A model generated the notes under the pieces. The model saw nothing but the letters and a program-made list of their open reading frames with translations. It was not told the DNA's origin and searched no databases. From Modestobacter marinus (GTDB lineage Bacteria > Actinomycetota > Actinomycetes > Mycobacteriales > Geodermatophilaceae), in assembly GCF_011758655.1 (NCBI RefSeq), contig NZ_JAAMPA010000001.1, forward strand, positions 992,001 to 1,056,000: DNA of 64,000 nucleotides, written 5' to 3'. Within the stretch, counting starts at the first letter, position 1. Each line of letters begins with the position of its first letter. Positions 56,941 through 64,000 of the stretch are shown here, piece by piece. A program made the position numbers and the translations under genes.

Positions 56941-57975
56941 TCAAACCGCGCGCCGGGCCGGCCCGGTGGACCGGCGCACGACCAGCTGGGGCAGGACCGG
57001 CTGGGACTCCAGCGGTTCTCCGCGCAGCCGGGCGAGCACGAGCTCGACACCGCGGCGGCCCAGTTCGGCGAAGTCCTGCCGCACCGTGGTGAGCGGCGGG
57101 GTGAAGTACGGGCACTCCGGGACGTCGTCGAAGCCGACCACGCTGACGTCGCCCGGCACCGACAGCCCCTCGTCGGCCAGCGCACTGAGCAGGCCCAGCG
57201 CCATCTGGTCGTTGGCGACGAAGACGGCGGTGAGGTCGTCCTCCCCGGCGCGCAACCGGGCGGCCAGCTCCCGGCCGGCCGCGTGCCCCGAGCTGGGCCA
57301 CCAGTCACCGTGCACGCACTCGGGCACCGGAGCGCCGGCGGCGACCAGCGCACGGCGCCAGCCGGCCACGCGCCCGCGGGCCTCCAGGGAGTCCGGCGGC
57401 CCGGTGACGTGGTGCACGGTCCGGTGCCCGAGGTCGAGCAGGTGCCGGGTGGCCAGCTCGGCCCCGACCTCCTGGGCGACCCACACGGTGGGCCGGGACT
57501 CGTCCCGGCCCACCTGCACCGCGATCAGCGGCACCGGCGCCTCGAACCGCCGCAGCGCCTCGACCGCCTGGCCGTAGGTGGACAGCGCGATCACCGCGTC
57601 GACGGACTGCGCCACGAAACGGTCGACCGCCTCGCGCACCGCCGCCTCGCTGTCGTCGTCGAGGATGGCGACCCCGAGGGAGTAGCCGGCCGCCCGCGCG
57701 GCCTTCTCGAGTCCGAGCAGCGTCTGCGCCGGCCCGTACTGGTTGATGTGCGAGGTCACCAGGCCGAACGAGCGGGTCGACCCGGTGACCAGGGCACGGG
57801 CCGCCGTGTTCGGCCGGTAGCCGAGCTCGGCGATCGCCCGCTGCACCCGTTCCCTGGTCGCCGGCGCCACGTTCGGGTGCCCGTTGACGACCCGGGACAC
57901 CGTCTGGTGCGAGACACCGGCGTGCACGGCGACGTCGGACAGAGCCGACGCGCGCGGCGCTCCATCGGGCAGCAC
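56941..57975 (-). CDS. LacI-family repressor of arabinose genes
   Basis: About 344 residues from GTG 57975 (AAGGGGGG just upstream; GTG 58002 with GAGGACGG is an alternative). N-terminal helix-turn-helix: LSDVAVHAGVSHQTVSRVVN and hinge NTAARALVTGSTRS. The periplasmic-binding-protein-like effector domain follows (SFGLVTSHINQYGPAQTLLG, VSVVGFDDVPECPYF). Located between the arabinose importer and araBDA genes, with matching operators before both transcripts, it is the likely L-arabinose-responsive repressor. Confidence 0.92.
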   Translation of the reverse strand: MLPDGAPRASALSDVAVHAGVSHQTVSRVVNGHPNVAPATRERVQRAIAELGYRPNTAARALVTGSTRSFGLVTSHINQYGPAQTLLGLEKAARAAGYSLGVAILDDDSEAAVREAVDRFVAQSVDAVIALSTYGQAVEALRRFEAPVPLIAVQVGRDESRPTVWVAQEVGAELATRHLLDLGHRTVHHVTGPPDSLEARGRVAGWRRALVAAGAPVPECVHGDWWPSSGHAAGRELAARLRAGEDDLTAVFVANDQMALGLLSALADEGLSVPGDVSVVGFDDVPECPYFTPPLTTVRQDFAELGRRGVELVLARLRGEPLESQPVLPQLVVRRSTGPARRAV

Positions 57976-58068
57976 GGTCCCCCCTTCAGCAGAGGGCGGC
58001 ACCGTTGCCGTCCTCGAGATGAGGACGGCGCCGGTGCCGCCCTCGACTTTGGTGGCTCCGCGACTGCG

Positions 58069-59322
58069 TCAGCGGGCGGCGCCGGCGCGCCGCTTGTTGT
58101 ACACGTCGAAGGCGACGGCCAGCAGCAGCACCAGGCCCTTGACCACCGACTGGAGCGACTGGTCGACGCCCAGGAGCGACATGCCGTTGCTCATGACCGC
58201 CATGATCAGACCGCCGACCATGGCCCCGACCACGGTGCCCACACCACCGGTGACCGCCGCACCACCGATGAAGGCCGCGGCGATGGCGTCGAGCTCGAAC
58301 ATCTCGCCGGCCGCCGGCTGCGCGCCGTTGGACCGGGAGGAGTAGATGACCCCGGCCACCGCGGACAGGAAGCCCATGTTGACGAAGATCCAGAAGTTGA
58401 CGGCCTTGACCTTGACGCCGGAGAGCGTCGCCGCCGACAGGTTGCCGCCGATGGCGTAGACCTGCCGCCCGAAGACGGTCTTCTTGGTGATCAGGCCGTA
58501 GGCGATCGCCAGCACGCCGAGGATGATCAGCACGATCGGCAGGCCGCGGGCGTTGGCCAGCTGCCAGGCGAAGGCCATGACGACCGCACCGACGAGGACG
58601 ACCTTGGCGATGAACAGCGCCATCGACTCGACCGGCTGCCCGTAGCGGATCCGGGCAGCCCGGGAGCGCCAGCCGCTGACCGCGTAGCCGGCGACGGCGA
58701 TGCCACCGATCAGCAGGGTGAACGCGTCGTAGCCGTAGCCGCCGAGCAGGCCGTTGAGGAACCCGCTGGCCACGTCGCGGTACTCCGCCGGGAACGGCGA
58801 CAGCGAGACGTTGTCCAGCACCTGCAGGGTCAGGCCGCGGAACAGCAGCATGCCGGCGAGGGTGACGATGAACGCCGGGATGCCCACGTAGGCCACCCAG
58901 AAGCCGTGCCAGGCACCGACGAGCAGACCCACCGCGATGGCGGCCAGGATGCCGACCCACCACGGCAGCCCCCGGTCGATGACCAGGACCGCGGAGACCG
59001 CACCGGTGAGCGCGACCACCGACCCCACCGACAGGTCGATGTGGCCGGCGATGATCACGATGACCATGCCGATGGCCAGCACCAGGATGTAGGAGTACTG
59101 CAGGACGAGGTTGGTGACGTTGCCGGCGCTGAGCAGGGTGCCGTCGGTCAGGACCGCGAAGAGGGCGACGATCGCGACGAAGGCGACGTAGATGCCGCTC
59201 TGCCGGAGGTTGCTGCGGAGGAACTCACGCATGTCACCGGACCCGCTCTGCCCGGCCGGGGTGGGCGTGAAGTCCGCGTTCGGCGGGGTCTGGCCCGCCT
59301 GCGGGGGAACGGTCCTGGTCAT
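58069..59322 (-). CDS. mmsB: multiple-monosaccharide ABC transporter permease
   Basis: A 417-residue permease of the BPD_transp_2 class (GguB/MmsB/XylH) with about 10-12 helices. Conserved [16 protein letters not shown] (~90) and [20 protein letters not shown] near the C-terminus. The N-terminal ~35 residues are Pro/Thr-rich and cytoplasmic. ATG 59322 overlaps the ATPase gene stop by 4 bp. Together with the other two genes it forms the arabinose (and probably galactose/xylose) importer. Confidence 0.94.
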   Translation of the reverse strand: MTRTVPPQAGQTPPNADFTPTPAGQSGSGDMREFLRSNLRQSGIYVAFVAIVALFAVLTDGTLLSAGNVTNLVLQYSYILVLAIGMVIVIIAGHIDLSVGSVVALTGAVSAVLVIDRGLPWWVGILAAIAVGLLVGAWHGFWVAYVGIPAFIVTLAGMLLFRGLTLQVLDNVSLSPFPAEYRDVASGFLNGLLGGYGYDAFTLLIGGIAVAGYAVSGWRSRAARIRYGQPVESMALFIAKVVLVGAVVMAFAWQLANARGLPIVLIILGVLAIAYGLITKKTVFGRQVYAIGGNLSAATLSGVKVKAVNFWIFVNMGFLSAVAGVIYSSRSNGAQPAAGEMFELDAIAAAFIGGAAVTGGVGTVVGAMVGGLIMAVMSNGMSLLGVDQSLQSVVKGLVLLLAVAFDVYNKRRAGAAR

Positions 59323-60857
59323 GCTGCGAGCTCCCTCTCCTTGGTCATGAGCGCCATCAGGCTCTCCTGGGTGGCCTCACGCACCGGCACCTCGCCGGTG
59401 ATCCGGCCCGCGGACAGCGTGTACACGCGGTCGCAGGTGCCGAGCAGCTCGGGCAGCTCGGACGAGATGACGACGACGGCCTTACCGGCCGCCACGAGGT
59501 CGTTGATGATCGTGTAGATCTCGTACTTGGCGCCCACGTCGATGCCGCGGGTCGGCTCGTCGAGGATGAGCACGTCCGGATCCGTGTAGAGCCACTTGGA
59601 CAGGACGACCTTCTGCTGGTTCCCGCCGGAGAGCTTGCCCACGATCGAGGAGACGCTGGGCGCCTTGATGTTCATGCTCTTCCGGCTGGCCTCGGCGACC
59701 TTGGTCTCCTCGTTGCCGTTCACCCAGCCGCGCCGGGACAGCTTGCCGAGCCCGGCGGCGGAGATGTTGCGCCGGATGTCCTCGATCAGGTTGAGGCCGT
59801 ACTTCTTGCGGTCCTCGGTCGCGTAGGCGATGCCGTTGTCGATTGCCTCGGTGACCGTGCGGGTCCGCACCTCCTTGCCGTGCATGAAGACCCGCCCGCC
59901 GACGTGCCGGCCGTAGGAGCGGCCGAAGATGCTCATCGCGAGCTCGGTGCGCCCGGCGCCCATCAGCCCGGCGATGCCGACGACCTCGCCGGCCCGCACG
60001 CTGAAGCTGGCGTGGTCGACGACCAGGCGCTCCTGGGTCGGGTGCTTGACCGTCCAGTCCTCCACGCGGAGGACCTCCTCGCCCGGGTGCGACTCGCGCT
60101 CGGGGTAGTAGGACTCCAGGTCCCGGCCGACCATGCCGCGGATGATCCGGTCCTGGGTGACCTCGCCGGCGTGCAGGCTCAGCGTCTCGACGGTCTTGCC
60201 GTCCCGGATGATCGTCACGTTGTCGGCGATCGCGGTGATCTCGTTGAGCTTGTGCGAGATGATGATCGAGGTGATCCCGCGCTGCTGCAGCGTGCGGAGC
60301 AGGCCGAGCAGGTGCTCGGAGTCGGTGTCGTTGAGCGCCGCGGTCGGCTCGTCCAGGATGAGCAGCTTCACGTCCTTGGACAGCGCCTTGGCGATCTCCA
60401 CGAGCTGCTGCTTGCCGACGCCCAGCTGCCCGACCGGGGTGATCGCGTTCTCGCGCAGGCCGACCGAGGCCAGCAGCTCGCTCGCCTCGGCGTTGACCTT
60501 GTTCCAGTTGATCAGGCCGCCGCGGCCGCGCCGCTCGTTGCCCAGGAAGATGTTCTCGGCGATCGACAGGTAGGGCACCAGCGCGAGCTCCTGGTGGATG
60601 ATCGCGATGCCCGCGTGCTCGCTGTCGCGGATGCCGGAGAACCGGCTGACCTCCCCCTCGAACACGATCTCACCGTCGTAGCTGCCGGCCGGGTAGACCC
60701 CGGAGAGCACCTTCATCAGCGTGGACTTGCCGGCGCCGTTCTCACCGCAGATCGCGTGGACCTCGCCGCGGCGAACGGTCAGCGAGACGTCCTCCAGCGC
60801 CTTGACGCCGGGGAAGGTCTTGGTGATGGAGCGCATCTCCAGGATGTTGTCGTCCAT
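59319..60857 (-). CDS. mmsA: multiple-monosaccharide ABC transporter ATPase (two ABC domains)
   Basis: A 512-residue sugar ATPase with two fused ABC domains (GguA/MmsA type). First: Walker [13 protein letters not shown] (~40), signature [15 protein letters not shown], Walker [12 protein letters not shown]. Second: [12 protein letters not shown] in place of a canonical Walker A, signature [15 protein letters not shown] and Walker [13 protein letters not shown]. The degenerate second Walker A is normal for this family. ATG 60857 follows a 167-nt gap with a strong hairpin after chvE. Confidence 0.95.
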   Translation of the reverse strand: MDDNILEMRSITKTFPGVKALEDVSLTVRRGEVHAICGENGAGKSTLMKVLSGVYPAGSYDGEIVFEGEVSRFSGIRDSEHAGIAIIHQELALVPYLSIAENIFLGNERRGRGGLINWNKVNAEASELLASVGLRENAITPVGQLGVGKQQLVEIAKALSKDVKLLILDEPTAALNDTDSEHLLGLLRTLQQRGITSIIISHKLNEITAIADNVTIIRDGKTVETLSLHAGEVTQDRIIRGMVGRDLESYYPERESHPGEEVLRVEDWTVKHPTQERLVVDHASFSVRAGEVVGIAGLMGAGRTELAMSIFGRSYGRHVGGRVFMHGKEVRTRTVTEAIDNGIAYATEDRKKYGLNLIEDIRRNISAAGLGKLSRRGWVNGNEETKVAEASRKSMNIKAPSVSSIVGKLSGGNQQKVVLSKWLYTDPDVLILDEPTRGIDVGAKYEIYTIINDLVAAGKAVVVISSELPELLGTCDRVYTLSAGRITGEVPVREATQESLMALMTKERELAA

Positions 60858-60970
60858 GGACTCCGTCGTCCTCGTCTTCACAAGGGGTGGGTGGGCCGAG
60901 TGGGGACCACTCGGGGTGTGTACCTGCCGGCACCCCACCCGGCCGGTGTCCGGCTCGAGGTGGGGTGGAG

Positions 60971-61009
60971 CCGGCCGGGCCCGACAGCATGCTGCCGGAC
61001 CCGGCCGGG
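60971..61009. terminator. GC-rich hairpin between chvE and mmsA (attenuator)
   Basis: Arms built from ccggccggg...cccggccgg with minor internal mismatches across 60971-61009. In the intergenic space after the binding-protein gene it would reduce read-through so that binding protein exceeds ATPase and permease. A smaller pairing (caccccacc with ggtggggtg) lies beside it near 60930-60967. Confidence 0.55.
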
Positions 61010-61024
61010 ACTGGGGGACGGACG

Positions 61025-62182
61025 TCAGTCCGTCTGACCGGCGGCGACCTCTTCGGCGGTGTAGTAGCCGGAGTCGATCAGGACCGACTGGATGTCGTCC
61101 TGGTAGACCGTCTCGATCGGGAGCAGGTAGGACGGGACGACCTTGACACCGTTGTCGTAGGTCTCGGTGTCGTTGGCCTCCGGCTCCTCGCCCTCGAGGT
61201 AGGCGGTCGCGGCGGCGACGGCCTGCTCGGCCAGCAGGCGGGTGTCCTTGAAGATCGTCGAGTCCTGCACGTTGTCGGCGATCAGCTTGACCGAGGCGAT
61301 CTCGGCGTCCTGGCCCGTGATCACCGGCATCGGCTTGGGCTGCGCGTCCTGCGTCGGGCCGTAGCCGGCGTTCTGCAGGGCGGTGATGATGCCGCGGGAG
61401 ATGCCGTCGTAGGGCGACAGCACGCCGTTGACGACCGAGCCGTCGTTGTAGCTGGAGGTCAGCAGGTCCTCCATGCGCCGCTGGGCGGTCTCCTGCGACC
61501 AGCGCAGCGTGGCGGCCTGCTCGATGCCGGTCTGGCCCGACTTGACGACGAGCGTGCCGTTGTCGATGTAGGGCTGCAGGACCGACATGGCGCCGTCGAA
61601 GAAGAAGCCGGCGTTGTTGTCGTCCAGCGAGCCGGCGAACAGCTCGATGTTGAACGGCCCGGTGGCGCCGGTCGGGTTGCCCTCTTCGTCGGTGATGCCC
61701 AGGCCGGTCAGCAGGGCGGTGCCCTGCGCGACGCCGACCTTGAAGTTGTCGAAGCTGACGTAGAAGTCGACGTTCTCGGTCTCCCGGATCAGCCGGTCGT
61801 AGCTGATCACCGGGATGCCCTGGTCGGCGGCGTTCTGCAGCTGCGCGCTGAGCGCGGTGCCGTCGATTGCCGCGACGATCAGCGCGTCGGCGCCCTGGGC
61901 GATCATCTGGTCGATCTGCTGCGACTGGGTCGGGATGTCGTCACCGGCGTAGAGGAGCTCGACCTCGTAGCCGGCCTCCTCGAGCTGCGACTCGACGTTC
62001 GCGCCGTCGGCGATCCACCGCTCGGAGGTCTCGGTCGGCATCGAGACGCCGATCGTGAGGTCCTCGGGAGCTGCGTTCTCGGTGTCGTTGCTGCTGCCGG
62101 CACCCTCGCCACCACAGGCGGTGAGGGTGAGCGCCAGGGAGGCGCCCAGGGCGGTCAGACCGAGCTTCTTGTTCACTGCCAC
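61025..62182 (-). CDS. chvE: multiple-monosaccharide-binding lipoprotein
   Basis: A 385-residue sugar-binding protein of the ChvE/MmsC family. Signal peptide with lipobox LTACGG (~25) gives a lipid-anchored protein on the outer face of the membrane. Family blocks are [40 protein letters not shown] and [11 protein letters not shown] 62182 is preferred because AAGGAG is 4-5 nt upstream; GTG 62176 is possible. First gene of the importer operon; a LacI operator lies 62-75 bp upstream. Confidence 0.94.
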   Translation of the reverse strand: MAVNKKLGLTALGASLALTLTACGGEGAGSSNDTENAAPEDLTIGVSMPTETSERWIADGANVESQLEEAGYEVELLYAGDDIPTQSQQIDQMIAQGADALIVAAIDGTALSAQLQNAADQGIPVISYDRLIRETENVDFYVSFDNFKVGVAQGTALLTGLGITDEEGNPTGATGPFNIELFAGSLDDNNAGFFFDGAMSVLQPYIDNGTLVVKSGQTGIEQAATLRWSQETAQRRMEDLLTSSYNDGSVVNGVLSPYDGISRGIITALQNAGYGPTQDAQPKPMPVITGQDAEIASVKLIADNVQDSTIFKDTRLLAEQAVAAATAYLEGEEPEANDTETYDNGVKVVPSYLLPIETVYQDDIQSVLIDSGYYTAEEVAAGQTD

Positions 62183-62243
62183 ATCTCTCCTTCGAGACAT
62201 CTGCCCCCTGATGGCGCAGGCCCGCCGCTGCGGGCTGAGACAG

Positions 62244-62257
62244 TGTGAGCGCTAACA
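62244..62257. promoter_or_regulatory. LacI-family operator upstream of chvE
   Basis: TGTGAGCGCTAACA, one base from the ideal TGTTAGCGCTAACA dyad. A TTGACG -35-like box (62272-62267, minus strand) lies just upstream, so the operator sits in the spacer/-10 area of the chvE promoter. Confidence 0.8.
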
Positions 62258-62440
62258 ACCCCGGTCCGTCAACCCCGTCACCCGATCTGGATCGTCACGG
62301 TCGCGTAACGGGCCGTTCACCCGGGCCCGGCCTGCGCCGATGGTCGAGTCCGGCTCCCTCGTCCGGGGGTGGAGCGGCACATCGGCGACGGGCGGCGGCC
62401 ACGGGTGGAACGTGAGCTCGGTCACTGGCACGATGCGGCC

Positions 62441-64000
62441 ATGCGCGGGCTGATGCAGGACGTCCCCTTGACGATCGACTCGATCTTCCGGCACGCCGAG
62501 CAGCACCACGGCGACGTCCCGATCGTCACGAACAACCCCAACGGCAAGGTGCGCACCACCTACGCCGAGTGGGCCGTCCGCACCCGGCGGCTGGGCGGGG
62601 TGCTGGACGCCCTCGGCATCAGCGCCGACGGGCGGGTGGGCACGTTCGCCTGGAACTCCGCCCGCCACCTGGAGCTGTACTTCGCCGCCCCGTGCACCGG
62701 GCGGGTGCTGCACACGCTCAACGTGCGCCTGTTCCCCGAGCAGCTGACCTACATTGCCAACCACGCCGAGGACGAGGTCGTCTTCGTCGACCGGACCGTG
62801 CTGCCGCTGCTGTGGCCGCTGATCGACACCATGACGACGGTCCGCCACGTGGTGGTGATGGACGACGGCGGGGACGCCGAGGTCCCCGACGACCCGCGGG
62901 TGCACGACTACGAGGCGCTGCTGGCCGACGCCGAACCGGTCGAGTTCGGCACCACGGACGAGAACGCCGCGGCCTCGATGTGCTACACGAGCGGCACGAC
63001 GGGCAACCCGAAGGGCGTCGTCTACTCGCACCGGTCGACGGTGCTGCACACGATGGCCGTGGTCTCCCCCAACGGCTTCGGCATCGGCGTCGAGGACGTC
63101 GCGATGCCGATCGTGCCGATGTTCCACGCCAACGCCTGGGGGATCGCGCACGCCGCCCCCGCCGCCGGTGCGGCGATGGTCTTCCCCGGCGCGATGATGC
63201 AGCCGCAGGCGCTGGCCGACCTGATCATCGACGAGCGGGTCACCTTCACCGCGGGGGTGCCGACGATCTTCCAGGGGGCCCTGCCGCACCTGGCCGGCCG
63301 TCCGCACCGGCTGCGGAAGATCGGCTGCGGCGGCTCCGCGGTGCCGAAGGCGCTGTCGGAGGCCTACCGCGAGCAGGTCGGCCTCCCGCTCTACCAGGCG
63401 TGGGGCATGACCGAGACGCACCCGGTGGCCTCCGGCGGCACGCTGTCGGCCCGCTGGGCCGACGCCGACGAGGCCACCCGGGCCGAGCGGCGGGCCCGGG
63501 CCGGCCTGCCGCTCTTCGGCGTCCAGGCACGGATCGTCGACGCGGACACCCTGGAGGAGCAGCCCTGGGACGACAAGGCCACCGGTGAGCTGCAGGTCCG
63601 CGGCCCCTGGTGCGCGAAGGACTACTACCGGCCCGACGCGGGCGTGGAGCTGTCCACCCCGGACGGCTGGATGCGCACCGGCGACGTCGCCGCGCTCGAC
63701 GAGCACGGCAACATCCGGATCGCCGACCGCACCAAGGACCTGATCAAGTCCGGGGGCGAGTGGATCTCCTCGGTCGACCTGGAGAACGCGATCATGAGCC
63801 ACCCGGCGGTGAAGGAGGCCGCCGTCGTCGGCATCCCGCACCCGAAGTGGGACGAGCGGCCGCTGGCCTGCGTCGTCGTCCGGGAGGGCGAGACCGTGAC
63901 CGGCCAGGAGATCCTCGACCACATCACCCCGCTGGTGGCCAAGTGGTGGCTGCCCGACGCGGTCGAGTTCATCGACGAGGTGCCCAAGACCAGCGTGGGC
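62441..64000 (+). CDS. fatty acyl-CoA ligase (AMP-dependent synthetase), 3' end outside window
   Basis: 520 codons are visible and the gene runs off the right edge. ANL-superfamily ligase: P-loop YTSGTTGNPKGVVYSH (~185), aromatic GMTE block (YQAWGMTETHPVASGG), GWMRTGDVA and the hinge DRTKDLIKSGGEWISSVDLE. It matches the medium/long-chain group (AlkK-like) that makes acyl-CoA from fatty acids and ATP. The catalytic Lys near the C-terminus is just reached (PKTSVG). ATG 62441 is taken as start; ATG 62453 is possible. A CACGAT box ends 6 nt before it, hinting at a leaderless message. Confidence 0.93.
   Translation, partial: MRGLMQDVPLTIDSIFRHAEQHHGDVPIVTNNPNGKVRTTYAEWAVRTRRLGGVLDALGISADGRVGTFAWNSARHLELYFAAPCTGRVLHTLNVRLFPEQLTYIANHAEDEVVFVDRTVLPLLWPLIDTMTTVRHVVVMDDGGDAEVPDDPRVHDYEALLADAEPVEFGTTDENAAASMCYTSGTTGNPKGVVYSHRSTVLHTMAVVSPNGFGIGVEDVAMPIVPMFHANAWGIAHAAPAAGAAMVFPGAMMQPQALADLIIDERVTFTAGVPTIFQGALPHLAGRPHRLRKIGCGGSAVPKALSEAYREQVGLPLYQAWGMTETHPVASGGTLSARWADADEATRAERRARAGLPLFGVQARIVDADTLEEQPWDDKATGELQVRGPWCAKDYYRPDAGVELSTPDGWMRTGDVAALDEHGNIRIADRTKDLIKSGGEWISSVDLENAIMSHPAVKEAAVVGIPHPKWDERPLACVVVREGETVTGQEILDHITPLVAKWWLPDAVEFIDEVPKTSVG

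Overview
The window is very GC-rich, with strong G/C bias at third codon positions, frequent GTG/TTG starts, many 4-bp ATGA/GTGA gene overlaps and TANNNT -10 boxes lying 6-9 nt from start codons. Together with actinobacterial families (GuaB1, DUF5926, SigC-like ECF sigma, half-size FUSC, ydaO riboswitch before a LysM gene) this points to a motile, soil/rock-type actinomycete, most likely of the Geodermatophilaceae (Blastococcus/Geodermatophilus/Modestobacter). That assignment is inference.

Layout. 0-4 kb: B12-dependent diol/glycerol dehydratase genes (small-large-medium order, the last cut by the window edge) divergent from a GAF regulator. 4-7.6 kb: two tandem chemoreceptors with almost identical signalling domains. 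7.7-10.8 kb: serS followed by two overlapping HAD phosphatases. 10.8-16.7 kb: a hybrid histidine kinase (CHASE3-HAMP-HK-REC-REC-Hpt) divergent from a coupled operon of a lone receiver, a membrane HEAT-repeat protein and a processive GT2 glycosyltransferase, probably a polysaccharide export/synthesis system. 16.7-21.1 kb: accessory stretch (unknown protein, PadR plus HAAS-type membrane protein, GNAT, two exported proteins). 21.3-29.1 kb: guaB1, a small zincin, a FAD monooxygenase broken by an exact 28-bp tandem duplication, a dienelactone-hydrolase-like protein, a GroES-like protein, an adh-sdr-merR operon with a textbook 19-bp-spacer MerR promoter, and pheA.

29.2-36.7 kb is the most unusual part. 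A helical-repeat GGDEF protein is translationally coupled to a second one that continues into a full LarB (nickel-pincer cofactor) domain; larC follows. The 3' end of larC overlaps a yybP-ykoY-type manganese riboswitch that precedes a GDT1/UPF0016 transporter. Next is a degenerate GGDEF protein that keeps the RxxD inhibitory-site motif. This physically links c-di-GMP signalling, nickel-pincer cofactor synthesis and metal homeostasis. The LarB domain carries Ala where the family has its conserved Cys.

36.7-49.5 kb: haloalkane dehalogenase with a perfect 26-bp palindrome upstream, a TipAL-type MerR regulator, FUSC and MFS transporters, a methyltransferase, a STAS protein, a degenerate ABC-ATPase-like protein behind a DtxR/IdeR-like box, a DUF1540 protein, arginine deiminase, a divergent ECF sigma/zinc anti-sigma pair next to a CtaG-type protein, a SEC-C/DUF5926 protein and a P450. 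49.5-52.9 kb: a c-di-AMP riboswitch controlling a LysM/lysozyme-like secreted protein, then a lower-GC AlbA_2/Schlafen-type gene flanked by two related hairpins. 52.9-62.2 kb: an L-arabinose locus on the minus strand (chvE-mmsA-mmsB ABC importer, LacI repressor, araB-araD-araA) with matching LacI operators before chvE and araB. The window ends inside an acyl-CoA ligase gene. No rRNA, tRNA, IS element or CRISPR array was seen.
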